Under the pieces are notes generated by a model that had not been told where the DNA came from, did no database searches, and was given only the letters and a program-made list of their open reading frames with translations. DNA of 57,007 nt from Deltaproteobacteria bacterium GWA2_38_16 (GTDB lineage: Bacteria > Bdellovibrionota > JACOXK01 > 2-02-FULL-40-11). The DNA is taken from contig MGPE01000016.1 in NCBI GenBank assembly GCA_001797335.1, forward strand, positions 1 to 57,007. The letters are read 5' to 3'. A program made the position numbers and the translations under genes. Below, piece by piece: positions 1 through 8,883 of this stretch. Within the stretch, counting starts at the first letter, position 1. Every line of letters starts with the position of its first letter.

Positions 1-1309
1 TCACCCCTGGGTCTTGTTTACCATAGAGGTCCCAGTCATCCGAAAGAATTCTTAAACCATATTTACCTGCTTGAGCTAGGTTCCGCAATTGTGTACCAGG
101 AAAAGGAACCGCAATTGGAAATGTAATAGAGTAAAGATCTAGTTTTTTCCCTAATTCAATGGCCTCATAAACTTCAAGCTCATCGGTTCCCTCCAGACCT
201 ATAATAAAAGCTCCCACAGGGATAATTCCAGCTTGCTTAACCCAATCGACCGTTTGTACCATCTGCTTAATCTTGATTGCCTTTCGGATTCTCTTTAGAG
301 TTTCCTCATTGGCACTTTCGAGCCCAAAAAAAATGTAATAGCACCCTGCTTTTCGCATAACATGAAACAACTCTTGTGAATTGCCACTTACACGCATGGA
401 GCACGACCAAGTTACCTTTTTATGAAGATCTCGACGAATCATCTCATTACAAAATTCATACGCTTGCTTTTGAGACAAAACAAATGTCTCATCCAAAAAA
501 GCAATGGATTCACACCCAAATTCTTCCACATTACGTTCAATTTCCCCCATGATATTATCCCAAGTTCTCCGACGCATTCTACTCCCTAAGGCTTTACAAC
601 AGAATGTACAGCTATAGGGGCAACCCCGCCCTGAGACCATTGGCAATTCAAGTTTTGTTCTATGAGGGTAAGTTCCAGGATATTTACTTAAATCATATTC
701 TTCCCAAGCAGGGTATGGAAGGGTACCTAAGTCTTGAATAAATTGCGCTGGAATAAAAGAGGTTTTATTTTTCCGTGTTACAACCCCAGGAATTTTACTT
801 AATAAATCTATATTGCCAGCCGATTCTATAATCTCAATAATAATGTTCTCAGCCTCACCCGTTACAATAAAATCAAAACTTGGAAATTCATTCAGACATT
901 GAACCGGGATTGCTATAGCGTGGGGGCCTCCTATGCAGATCAATGTATCTGGACAAACCTCCTTGATCTTTGCTGCAATTGTTGCCGCAGATTTTACTTG
1001 TATCGTAAAACAAGAGAAACCAACAATGCTCGGTTTTGTCCTTTTTGCATATTCAACTAATTCTTCAACTGAATAATGACTGGTTACCATATCAACATAT
1101 TTCACCCGCAGGCCAACACTTTTGGTCTTCGCTATAATATAGGCACATCCTACATTGGGAGTTTCTTGATTCGGCTGGGACTTATCTATGCGCATCGCCA
1201 TTTTCTGCTCAAAACTATATTTCCAGTCTAACGAAGGACTAACAAGAAGCATATCCAAATTAAGTCCATCCTCTTGGATATAAATATTTGAAAGAATCTT
1301 ATCCGACAT
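1..1309 (-). CDS. B12-binding radical SAM protein (3' end cut by window edge)
   Basis: The frame is open from an ATG at 1309 to the left edge (436 codons), so the C-terminus is missing. The order is an N-terminal cobalamin-binding-like Rossmann domain (about residues 20-155, with the IGGPHA turn typical of these proteins) and then a radical SAM core with a CX3CX2C cluster motif, GCPYSCTFC (C230, C234, C237). Family members use SAM and a 4Fe-4S cluster, usually with methylcobalamin, for methylations or ring rearrangements on lipids, sugars, tetrapyrroles or peptides. The substrate cannot be read here. A second possible start is Met20, giving the more usual MLLVSP N-terminus. It is transcribed away from etfB and shows no Shine-Dalgarno sequence. 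Confidence 0.9.
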   Translation of the reverse strand, partial: MSDKILSNIYIQEDGLNLDMLLVSPSLDWKYSFEQKMAMRIDKSQPNQETPNVGCAYIIAKTKSVGLRVKYVDMVTSHYSVEELVEYAKRTKPSIVGFSCFTIQVKSAATIAAKIKEVCPDTLICIGGPHAIAIPVQCLNEFPSFDFIVTGEAENIIIEIIESAGNIDLLSKIPGVVTRKNKTSFIPAQFIQDLGTLPYPAWEEYDLSKYPGTYPHRTKLELPMVSGRGCPYSCTFCCKALGSRMRRRTWDNIMGEIERNVEEFGCESIAFLDETFVLSQKQAYEFCNEMIRRDLHKKVTWSCSMRVSGNSQELFHVMRKAGCYYIFFGLESANEETLKRIRKAIKIKQMVQTVDWVKQAGIIPVGAFIIGLEGTDELEVYEAIELGKKLDLYSITFPIAVPFPGTQLRNLAQAGKYGLRILSDDWDLYGKQDPGV

Positions 1310-1317
1310 GTAAATAA

Positions 1318-1345
1318 AATGTATACTTTACAGGATATAGAACAA
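1318..1345 (-). promoter_or_regulatory. candidate promoter of the leftmost radical SAM gene
   Basis: On the minus strand, TTGTTC (1345-1340), a 16-bp spacer and TACATT (1323-1318) lie with the -10 only 8 bp before the ATG at 1309. No purine-rich ribosome site is seen. The -35 match is weak, so this is a tentative leaderless promoter. The rest of the 126-bp divergent gap shows nothing else clear. Confidence 0.3.
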
Positions 1346-1400
1346 TCAATTTATTTTATTCTTGTGAACGATACTCCCTTAGCCTAGGTTTAAAATTCGC

Positions 1401-1428
1401 TTTACAAGATTCGATTGGTCGCTTAAAT
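1401..1428 (+). promoter_or_regulatory. candidate promoter of the etfBA-glycan operon
   Basis: TTTACA (1401-1406, 5 of 6 to the sigma70 -35 consensus), a 16-bp spacer and TTAAAT (1423-1428, 4 of 6) end 7 bp before the etfB ATG at 1436. This would put the transcription start at or beside the start codon. No Shine-Dalgarno sequence precedes etfB. Confidence 0.4.
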
Positions 1429-1435
1429 ATTAGCT

Positions 1436-2212
1436 ATGAAAATCATCGTTTGCCTAAAAGAAGTGCCGGATACGGAGGCGCATTTAAAGCTGAAAGCAGA
1501 TCAAACGGGGATTGAGACGGATAATATTATTTTTAAAATGAATCCGTTTGATGAGTGTGCCATTGAAGAAGCGCTAAGACTTAAAGAAAAATTTAGCGGA
1601 GAAGTCACCCTCTTAACTTTAGGCCCTGATACGGCTAAACAAACCATTCGAAAGGGCCTTGCCATGGGGGCCGATCGGGCTATTCATATCAATGATCCAC
1701 TTCTTTTAAACTCTGATAGTTTTGTCGTGGCTAAAGCGTTGTCTGAAGCCATTAAAAAAACACCCTTTAATCTTATTTTAACTGGTGTTCAATCAGAAGA
1801 TGGATTTAATATGCAAACGGGTATCATGATTGCAGAATTTTTAGGCCTTCCTCATGCCTCTATTTTAACTAAATTTGAAGTCGTAGAACCCAATAAAAAA
1901 GCCAAAATTACGCGTGAATTAGAAGGTGGTCTTTTAGAAGAAGGCGAATTGGATCTGCCTGCCGTCATTACGATTCAAACGGGAATCAATATTCCCAGAT
2001 ACCCCACACTGCCCAATATTATGAAAGCTCGATCTAAAGAAATTAAAGATATGAAGGCTTCGGATCTTGGCATTTCTTTGGCTCCCCATGTTAAAATCTT
2101 AAAACTCTTTTTCCCAGAAAAAGGGAAAGGCGCTCAAATTATTCCGGGAGATGAAGTGGCTGCCGCTAAACTTTTAGTGAAAAAATTAAAAGAAGAGGCC
2201 AAAGTCATATGA
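1436..2212 (+). CDS. etfB: electron transfer flavoprotein beta subunit
   Basis: This 258-residue protein has the classic EtfB N-terminus (MKIIVCLKEVPDTEA), the MNPFDECAIEEALRLKE stretch and the C-terminal beta-ETF signature TRELEGGLLEEGELDLPAVI. In the family it pairs with EtfA, binds AMP (or FAD in bifurcating types) and passes electrons from acyl-CoA and other dehydrogenases to ETF-quinone oxidoreductase in the cytoplasm. It overlaps etfA by 4 bp, so translation is probably coupled. It opens the operon that runs into the glycan genes. Length is normal. Whether this ETF is of the bifurcating type cannot be decided by eye. Confidence 0.97.
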   Translation: MKIIVCLKEVPDTEAHLKLKADQTGIETDNIIFKMNPFDECAIEEALRLKEKFSGEVTLLTLGPDTAKQTIRKGLAMGADRAIHINDPLLLNSDSFVVAKALSEAIKKTPFNLILTGVQSEDGFNMQTGIMIAEFLGLPHASILTKFEVVEPNKKAKITRELEGGLLEEGELDLPAVITIQTGINIPRYPTLPNIMKARSKEIKDMKASDLGISLAPHVKILKLFFPEKGKGAQIIPGDEVAAAKLLVKKLKEEAKVI

Positions 2213-3177
2213 TTCTAACTCTTGTTCAACATAAAGATGGCATCATTGATGAAGTAAGCCTTGAACTTTTAACCTTGGCTAAACAATTAAACCAAAAACT
2301 CTCCACAAAAATTGCTTCTGTTATTTTAGGGGATAATACAGAAGCCTTATCAAAATTACTCTCTCAAAAAGCTATTGATGAAGTCATTACCATTTCTGCT
2401 CCCGAACTTAAAACCTATTCACCCGATACCTATGCTTTTGCTCTTACAAAACTTATTCGTGAAAAAAATCCAAAAGCTTTTTTATTCTCCCACACTCCGT
2501 TGGGATGTGACATTACTCCTAAATTAGCAGCCTCTTTAGGCGCAGGCGCTATTGCCAGTTGCAATGGTGTTGAATTTGAAGGCATCAATCCTATTTTTAT
2601 TCGCTCTGTTTATAATGGAAAACTCCAAGCCAAAGTGGCGCTTAATAGCACCCCGCTTCTTTTAACCGTGGAAAGAGGGGCGTTTAAAAAAGATGAAGAA
2701 ACTGGAAATGCTCCTACCACGGCTTTTGCGTGTGATTTCTCAGGAATAAAATCTCGATATAAATCTTTACGATTTTATGAAGCCCAAAAGGCATCGGTCG
2801 ATATCACGAAAGCTAAAATCATTGTTTCGGGAGGAAGAGGCCTAGGAAAAAAAGAAAATTTTGAATTGATTAAAAATCTGGCTGAGATTCTTGGAGGAGA
2901 ATATGCTGCTTCGCGTCCAGTAGTCGATAATGAATGGACAGAGCGGGATCGTCAGGTGGGAAGTTCTGGAAAAATTGTATCCCCAAACCTGTATATTGCC
3001 TGCGGCATTTCGGGAGCCATTCAACACATGGCAGGTATGAAAAAATCTAATGTCATTGTGGCTATTAATAAAGATTCTGAAGCCCCCATTTTTAGCATTG
3101 CCACTTATGGCATTGTAGGCGATCTTTTTAAGGTATTGCCCGTCATGATTGAAGAACTGAAAAAGTTAAAAAATTAA
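2209..3177 (+). CDS. etfA: electron transfer flavoprotein alpha subunit
   Basis: This 322-residue protein has a less conserved N-terminal domain (about 1-195) and a strongly conserved C-terminal FAD-binding domain. Visible motifs are VSGGRGLG, ASRPVVD, DRQVGSSGKIVSPNLYIA and the alpha-ETF signature CGISGAIQHMAGM followed by VAINKD. EtfA carries the redox FAD of the EtfAB dimer. Its ATG overlaps the etfB stop (ATGA). Only 4 bp separate its stop from the first glycosyltransferase, so the ETF genes and the glycan block look co-transcribed, an unusual pairing. No dehydrogenase partner gene is adjacent within the window. Confidence 0.97.
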   Translation: MILTLVQHKDGIIDEVSLELLTLAKQLNQKLSTKIASVILGDNTEALSKLLSQKAIDEVITISAPELKTYSPDTYAFALTKLIREKNPKAFLFSHTPLGCDITPKLAASLGAGAIASCNGVEFEGINPIFIRSVYNGKLQAKVALNSTPLLLTVERGAFKKDEETGNAPTTAFACDFSGIKSRYKSLRFYEAQKASVDITKAKIIVSGGRGLGKKENFELIKNLAEILGGEYAASRPVVDNEWTERDRQVGSSGKIVSPNLYIACGISGAIQHMAGMKKSNVIVAINKDSEAPIFSIATYGIVGDLFKVLPVMIEELKKLKN

Positions 3178-3181
3178 AATA

Positions 3182-4204
3182 ATGAGTCAATGTGACATTG
3201 TTCTTCTTTCTTGGAACAACACCGAACTACTTAAAAAATGTGTAGAAAGTCTCTTTAAATATACAGATGTTCCTTGCCATTTAATTATTGTCGACAACGC
3301 TTCAAACCCAGAAACCCAAACATATTTAAAAACTCTAAAAAGCACCCCATGGGTTCGCATTACCGTCGATTTTAACCCTGTTAATGAAGGGTTTTCAAAG
3401 GGTATGAATCGAGGCATGAAGCAATCTCAGGCCCCTTATGTATGCCTTTTAAATAATGACACTGAGGTTTCTCCTCACTGGCTAAGTCGTATTTTAAATA
3501 TATTAGACAGTAATCCTCAAATCGGAGTTTTAAATCCAAATAGTAATATTTTTGGATCACCCAACACTTCTCAAGAAATACCCTTTCTAGAAATGGGGCT
3601 TTGCATTGGTTTTTGTATGTTCATTCGAAGAGAAGTCATCCAAAAAATTGGGTATCTGGATTCTGAAACCTACGATCGATTTTTCTTTGAAGATAGCGAC
3701 TATTGTAAGCGCGCAAAAAAAGCAGGCTACCTTTGCGCCTTGGCATTAAACAGTTATGTTCACCACGCTGAACATCAATCCGTAAATCGTCTTGGGACAA
3801 AAGAAGAAATTTTTAGAAAAAACCAGCTTATTTTTTATCAAAAATGGGGCAAACCTAAACGTATTTTATTGCCCCTGATGAAAAACACAAAAGATATCGA
3901 TTGGAAAGAATTGGAACAAAAACTTCTTCCCTTGGCTAGGCAAGATCATGCCATTCAGATATTTACTTCTGATAAAGCTATCCCTCTTAAAACCCATCAT
4001 ACACAACTGAGCGTAAAGTTTATTTCTCCTGCTTTTCTTTTTCCCTGGATAATACTTCTTCGACTTCTCACAAAAAGAAAAAAACCCTTTGATTTTATCT
4101 TTGTACCGCAGCCTGAGCTCAACCATTTTCTCCGGAAAACCCATTTGCTTTATCATGCCCAATTGATTACAACATGGGAGGAGTTACAAAAACATGTTAC
4201 TTAA
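3182..4204 (+). CDS. GT2 family glycosyltransferase, rhamnosyltransferase-like
   Basis: The 340-residue protein starts with a GT-A fold: SWNNTELLKKCVESL, then LIIVDNASN (nucleotide-binding Asp) and CLLNNDTEV, the D-containing metal/sugar-nucleotide motif. FFEDSDYCKRAKKAGY resembles the catalytic-base ED motif of GT2 rhamnosyl- and galactofuranosyltransferases. The last 110 residues are a basic extension I do not recognise. It is soluble, likely bound to the inner face of the membrane, and would add a sugar to LPS or O-antigen. It starts 4 bp after etfA and overlaps the next gene by 11 bp. Donor and acceptor are unknown. Confidence 0.9.
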   Translation: MSQCDIVLLSWNNTELLKKCVESLFKYTDVPCHLIIVDNASNPETQTYLKTLKSTPWVRITVDFNPVNEGFSKGMNRGMKQSQAPYVCLLNNDTEVSPHWLSRILNILDSNPQIGVLNPNSNIFGSPNTSQEIPFLEMGLCIGFCMFIRREVIQKIGYLDSETYDRFFFEDSDYCKRAKKAGYLCALALNSYVHHAEHQSVNRLGTKEEIFRKNQLIFYQKWGKPKRILLPLMKNTKDIDWKELEQKLLPLARQDHAIQIFTSDKAIPLKTHHTQLSVKFISPAFLFPWIILLRLLTKRKKPFDFIFVPQPELNHFLRKTHLLYHAQLITTWEELQKHVT

Positions 4205-4982
4205 TCAAAAAGTGCCTTTGTCTGTTATGATACTCACGAAAAATGAAGAAAAAAATATCGATGAATGTCTTCAATCTGTTTCGTGGGCAAAAGACATTAT
4301 TGTTTTAGATGATGAAAGCACAGACAAAACAAAAGACATTACTCTTCGTTATACAGATCGCTTTGTCCACCGGAAAATGGATATTGAAGGACGTCACAGA
4401 AATTATGGTTATGCATTGGCACAAGAAGAATGGATCCTAAGCCTGGATGCTGATGAACGGGTTTCTCCAGAATTAGCATCTGAGCTTAAAAAGATTATAT
4501 CTGATTCCTCCAATCCTCACAATGGCTTTGCCATTCCTCGAAAAAATTATATTGGTCCCTATTGGATTCGCCATGGGGGATGGTATCCCAGTGCACAGCT
4601 TAAATTTTTTAGAAAAAATAATTTTCAGTATCGAGAAGATGAAGTCCATCCCTTGGCTCAGTTAAAAGGAAGCTGGGGAGTTCTCAAAGGAGATATCATT
4701 CATTATTCTTATAAAGACTTCGGAGATTTTATCAGTAAACTCAATAATCAATCAACCCGAGAAGCCCAAAAGTGGATTCGCACAGGAAGAGAAATGAAAT
4801 TCTATGTAGCACTTTGGAGGACGGTGGATCGTTTTTTTAGATCTTACCTTCTAAAAAAAGGATACAAAGATGGATTTATTGGTTTAATGATGGCCATTTT
4901 CGCCTCCCTCTATCAAATTTTAAGCTATGCTAAGTATTGGGAGATGAAGAAAAATGCGAATTCTTTTTATCAGAACCGATAG
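4194..4982 (+). CDS. GT2 LPS-core glycosyltransferase, WaaE/KdtX-like
   Basis: This 262-residue GT2 enzyme has the WaaE pattern: SVMILTKNEEKNIDECLQSV, IIVLDDESTDKT, RNYGYALAQEEWILSLDADE (the DADE metal motif), then a C-terminal part with RKNYIGPYWIRHGGWYPS and VHPLAQLKG. WaaE-family enzymes add glucose to the LPS inner core. The donor here is inferred only at family level. A good ribosome site (GGGAGGAG) lies about 10 bp before the ATG at 4194. A paralogue of the same type is at 13842-14630. The end overlaps the following GT9 gene by 29 bp. Confidence 0.92.
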   Translation: MLLNQKVPLSVMILTKNEEKNIDECLQSVSWAKDIIVLDDESTDKTKDITLRYTDRFVHRKMDIEGRHRNYGYALAQEEWILSLDADERVSPELASELKKIISDSSNPHNGFAIPRKNYIGPYWIRHGGWYPSAQLKFFRKNNFQYREDEVHPLAQLKGSWGVLKGDIIHYSYKDFGDFISKLNNQSTREAQKWIRTGREMKFYVALWRTVDRFFRSYLLKKGYKDGFIGLMMAIFASLYQILSYAKYWEMKKNANSFYQNR

Positions 4983-5913
4983 GATAGGAGATTTTTTACT
5001 AAATCTTCCCGCCATTCACGCGTTAAAAGAAACGTATCCTGATTCAAAAATCTCTGTTCTCATTCATCCCGAGGTACAAGAATTGGTTAATAACCACCCC
5101 GATATTGATGAATTTATTTCTTTTACTTCTTGGAAAAATTTATTCTTTGCTCTGCTTAAGAAAAAATATGACATGGCCATTATTTCTAACCCTCACAAAT
5201 ATTTTCATTTATTAACATTCCTTGCCAGGATCCCACAACGGATTGGATACCGACGAAAATGGGGATTTTTACTCACTCACTCTATAGAAGACAAAAAAGC
5301 ACAAAGTTTAAAACACGAGGTAGAATATAATTTGGATTTGGTATCTCAAGCAAAAGCACACACCTCTTCTCCTACTTATCATATTCCTTTATCTCAAGAA
5401 GAAGAGACCACAACCGTTTTATGGCTTCAAAAACAGGGACTTGATCTTAAAAAACCCATCATTGTTATTAATCCCTACACGACGGCTTCTTTTAAACAAT
5501 GGCCCCCTCACCACTTTATTGAACTCATTAAAAAGTTCTCCCCTCTACCAGTACAACTTGTTCTCATCGGAGGAAACAAAGAAAGCTTTCTCATTAAACA
5601 AGAAATACTCCCCCACCTCAAAGATCAGCCTATTTTTGATTTTAGCGGTCTTCTCTCCTTAAAACAACTGGCAGTACTTCTAAAAAAAGCAACCCTTCTT
5701 ATTTCAAATGATAGTGGACCTATTCATATTGCAGCTGCTTTTAACACAAAAACCCTTGTTCTCTTTGGGAATAAAAACACAGGCTCCAATCCCAAGCGCT
5801 GGGGCCCTTGGAAATCCCCAGAGGCTATTATTCTTCAAGCCCTCGCCATTCAAAATATTAAAGTTAAAGACGTATGGACACAGATTCAAAAACAATTTCA
5901 GTCATCATTTTAA
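4954..5913 (+). CDS. GT9 family heptosyltransferase
   Basis: This 319-residue protein has the ADP-heptose transferase pattern: ILFIRTDRIGDFLLNLPAIHAL at the N-terminus, RIGYRRKWGFLLTH in the middle, and the donor-binding C-terminal motif SNDSGPIHIAAAF followed by LVLFGNKN and PKRWGPW. WaaC/WaaF/WaaQ relatives transfer heptose to the LPS inner core at the cytoplasmic face. Start ATG at 4954 is preceded by GGGAGATGAAG. It is one of five GT9 modules in this operon. Which core position it serves cannot be told. Confidence 0.95.
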   Translation: MRILFIRTDRIGDFLLNLPAIHALKETYPDSKISVLIHPEVQELVNNHPDIDEFISFTSWKNLFFALLKKKYDMAIISNPHKYFHLLTFLARIPQRIGYRRKWGFLLTHSIEDKKAQSLKHEVEYNLDLVSQAKAHTSSPTYHIPLSQEEETTTVLWLQKQGLDLKKPIIVINPYTTASFKQWPPHHFIELIKKFSPLPVQLVLIGGNKESFLIKQEILPHLKDQPIFDFSGLLSLKQLAVLLKKATLLISNDSGPIHIAAAFNTKTLVLFGNKNTGSNPKRWGPWKSPEAIILQALAIQNIKVKDVWTQIQKQFQSSF

Positions 5914-6866
5914 GTGATGGAAAAGCTGGCCATCTGAAACAATCCCTGGCTGTGGCTCATCTTATTGATCATGCTTCTATCCACATTATTCCTTTTTCTT
6001 ATAAAAACAGCTTACATCGTTTTTTTCTAACCCTCCTCGCTTACCCCCCCCTACCCATTTTGTTAAAAAAATTTTTCTTTCCCAAAAAATTGGCTGAAAT
6101 AAAAGGAGATATTGTGATCTCTACCGGCAGTAGTTTAGCGCCCCTTACTTTTCTCTACGCAAAAAATCATTCAGCAAAAAGTATTGTTATCATGCGGCCC
6201 TTGTGGGGGTTAACCTATGATTTAAAAATTATTCCCAAGCATGATCATCCAAAACCCAGTTCTAATACGGTAATCACTCTTGGAGCTCCGACCAAAATCA
6301 GCGAAATAAATTTAGAACCCTATGCGCAAAAACTTGTCCATAAACTACCTCCCTCTTCTCGAAAAATGATGAGTATTTTTATTGGTAAAGAGAGCCCCCC
6401 TATTCTCATTCAAAAAATAGACAGGGTGTGTCGCTCACAAAACATGGACCTTTTAATCACCACCTCTCGAAGAACTTCCGGAGAAAGCATACAAAAAATA
6501 AAAACAGTTTTTTCACACCACCCGCATTGTCGTTTGCTTATTATCCCAACGGAAATGACTCAGCCAGAGCATCTGGTAGAAGGAATGTTAGGATTAGCCA
6601 AACTTATTCTTGTAACAGAAGATTCTGTTTCAATGATCTCAGAGGCTGCTAGCTCTGGAAAGAAAGTGATTGTTATTGAAACAGAATGTTTAAGGAAACA
6701 TAAAGAAATGATCCAAACACTAGTCCGGGAAGGATATATCTCTACAGCTTCAGCTAGTGATTTAGAAAAAGTCGTGGTAGAAAAATTAAGAGATACACGT
6801 CCTGTAAAGAAATTACAGGATAGTGTTCTAATTAAAGAGGCGTTACAAAGATTATTATGCACATAG
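5874..6866 (+). CDS. ELM1/DUF1022 family protein, GT-B-like
   Basis: The 330-residue protein matches the bacterial ELM1 (mitochondrial fission ELM1-like, DUF1022) family: an N-terminal LSDGKAGHLKQSLAVAHLI, ISTGSSLAPLTFL, and a C-terminal half with IIPTEMTQPEHLVEGMLGLAKLILVTEDSVSMISEAASSGKKVIVIE. That second half resembles the donor side of GT-B enzymes (MurG/WaaA-like). In many Gram-negatives the gene sits beside LPS core genes, but its reaction is not firmly established. It overlaps the upstream GT9 by 40 bp and the downstream fusion gene by 10 bp. Family assignment is fairly sure and the enzymatic role is open. Confidence 0.85.
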   Translation: MDTDSKTISVIILSDGKAGHLKQSLAVAHLIDHASIHIIPFSYKNSLHRFFLTLLAYPPLPILLKKFFFPKKLAEIKGDIVISTGSSLAPLTFLYAKNHSAKSIVIMRPLWGLTYDLKIIPKHDHPKPSSNTVITLGAPTKISEINLEPYAQKLVHKLPPSSRKMMSIFIGKESPPILIQKIDRVCRSQNMDLLITTSRRTSGESIQKIKTVFSHHPHCRLLIIPTEMTQPEHLVEGMLGLAKLILVTEDSVSMISEAASSGKKVIVIETECLRKHKEMIQTLVREGYISTASASDLEKVVVEKLRDTRPVKKLQDSVLIKEALQRLLCT

Positions 6867-8881
6867 TCCAAATACTCCCAGCTCTTAAAGAAGGAGGCGT
6901 TGAAACCGGCACCATAGACCTTTGTCTGTATCTCAAAAAACAAGGGCACACCGTCACCGTTATCTCTAACGGTGGCCCACTGGTTCAAAAATTGAAAGAT
7001 GAGGGGATTACTCACCTCTCATGGCCTGTTCATAAAAAAAATCCATGGACCATTTACCAATTAAGTCGAAAATTGATTCGTTTTATCCAAAATAATTCTA
7101 TTGAGCTTATTCATGCCAGAAGTCGTGTCCCCGGATGGATTACCTATCTTGCTTGTCGAAAAACAAAAACCAAATGGGTCACTACCTGCCATGGCTACTA
7201 CCAAAAACATTTGGGAAGTCGTGTGATGTCCTGGGCCGATAAAATTATTGTAGCCACAGACGTTATTAAAAACCATATGGTCACTGATTTTAAAGTAGAT
7301 CCCTCAAAAATTGCTTTCATTCCCCGAGGAGTAGATCTAGAAAAATTTACATTTTCCCCTCCTCCCCTTCCAAAAATTCCTATCCTTGGAATGATTGGAC
7401 GAATAACCCCCATCAAAGGTCATAAAGATTTTTTAGAAGCTTTAGCCCTCCTTAAAAAGACATCTTACTCTTTTAAAGCTCACATTATTGGAGAGGCTTC
7501 TAATCCACACTATCTTCAAGAACTTAAAATTCTTATCCATCAGCTTGGATTATCTGATGTGGTTACTTTTTTAGGACATCAAGAAGATATCCCTTCTATA
7601 CTACAGGGATTATCTCTATTGGTCATGCCTTCTACCTACCCAGAATCTTTTGGAAGATCTATTATTGAAGCTCAAGCCATGGGCGTACCCGTCGTTGCAA
7701 CTGGCATTGGAGGAATTCAAGAAATTATAGAACATGAGAAAACAGGTCTTCTTTGTCTTCCAAATAATCCCAAAGATTTGGCACAGAACATAATAGAAAT
7801 TTTAAATAATCCCCAAAAAACTCAAAAGATGATTTTAGAAGCACGGAAAAAAGTAGAGACAACCTTTTCCAAAGACCAGATGGTCCAAAAAACAGAGCAC
7901 CTATACCAAACCCTTCTTTCTCCTCGAATTTTAGTGATAAAATTAAGCTCTCTGGGAGATACCATTTTAATTTCTCCCAGCCTCAGAGCACTTCGAAAAA
8001 AATTTCCCTTATCCCAAATCACTCTTTTAACCAATTCCACCTCTCAAGACGTTTTTAAATTCTGTCCTTATATTGATGATATGTTATTTTTTTCTACAAA
8101 AATCATCCCCCTTTTAAGAAAGAAAAAATTTGATCTTTCCATTGATTTTCAAAATAATACTGGGTCGCATCTCACAAGTTTCTTAAGTTCCATCCCCCAT
8201 CGGTATGGATATGGGAGAAAGTGGGGGAAATACTTACTCACGCATATAGCTCAAAATCACTCTCTTCCTCCCGTTGAACATCAATTTGAAATTTTAAAAC
8301 TCTTAGGTATTCCCTTAACAAATTCCAAACTGGAATTTTGGATCAATGAACAAGATCGAGAGTCCAGTTTAAAATGGTGTGACTACATTCATTTTAATTC
8401 CCAAAAACCATTTTGTATTATTCATATTGGTGCTAGCTGGGAAACCAAACGGTGGAAAGCATCGCACATTGCGGATTTTTGCTATCTTCTTCAAACAACA
8501 AAAAACCTTCAAATTCTTTTAACCGGCACTCAAAAAGATATCGCTTTTGAAAAAGAAATTCTCTCATATGCTAAATATCACCTCTACTCTTTAGTCGGAC
8601 AAACCTCGCTTCGAGAGCTGGGGGCTTTGATTCAGCGTTGCCACCTCTTCATTTGTGCAGATTCGGCTCCTCTTCACATGGCTGCAGCGTTTGAAAAACC
8701 AACACTCGCTCTTTTTGGCCCAACCGATCCCAACCGCCATCGTCCACCATCCAGTAAGCTATTGATTTTACAGGAAAAAGTGGATTGCGGCCCCTGTTAT
8801 AAGCCAACTTGCAATCACCATAGCTGCATGGTAAATCTAAAACCCAATCGCGCTATAGAAGCATATAAAAATTTATTATAA
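6857..8881 (+). CDS. GT4-GT9 fusion: bifunctional glycosyltransferase/heptosyltransferase
   Basis: One uninterrupted 674-residue frame joins two complete transferase modules. Residues 1 to about 352 are a GT4 enzyme (ILPALKEGGVETGTIDL, ATDVIKNHMV, IGRITPIKGHKDFLEA, and the EX7E region PESFGRSIIEAQAMGVPVVAT). From about 354, RILVIKLSSLGDTILISPSL opens a second module of GT9 type, ending with CADSAPLHMAAAF, LALFGPTDP and the cysteine-bearing CGPCYKPTCNHHSCM tail seen in heptosyltransferases. Together they could add two consecutive core sugars. Both modules look intact, so this is not a broken gene. It overlaps the ELM1-like gene by 10 bp and ends 2 bp before the next GT4. Confidence 0.93.
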   Translation: MHIVQILPALKEGGVETGTIDLCLYLKKQGHTVTVISNGGPLVQKLKDEGITHLSWPVHKKNPWTIYQLSRKLIRFIQNNSIELIHARSRVPGWITYLACRKTKTKWVTTCHGYYQKHLGSRVMSWADKIIVATDVIKNHMVTDFKVDPSKIAFIPRGVDLEKFTFSPPPLPKIPILGMIGRITPIKGHKDFLEALALLKKTSYSFKAHIIGEASNPHYLQELKILIHQLGLSDVVTFLGHQEDIPSILQGLSLLVMPSTYPESFGRSIIEAQAMGVPVVATGIGGIQEIIEHEKTGLLCLPNNPKDLAQNIIEILNNPQKTQKMILEARKKVETTFSKDQMVQKTEHLYQTLLSPRILVIKLSSLGDTILISPSLRALRKKFPLSQITLLTNSTSQDVFKFCPYIDDMLFFSTKIIPLLRKKKFDLSIDFQNNTGSHLTSFLSSIPHRYGYGRKWGKYLLTHIAQNHSLPPVEHQFEILKLLGIPLTNSKLEFWINEQDRESSLKWCDYIHFNSQKPFCIIHIGASWETKRWKASHIADFCYLLQTTKNLQILLTGTQKDIAFEKEILSYAKYHLYSLVGQTSLRELGALIQRCHLFICADSAPLHMAAAFEKPTLALFGPTDPNRHRPPSSKLLILQEKVDCGPCYKPTCNHHSCMVNLKPNRAIEAYKNLL

Positions 8882-8883
8882 AT

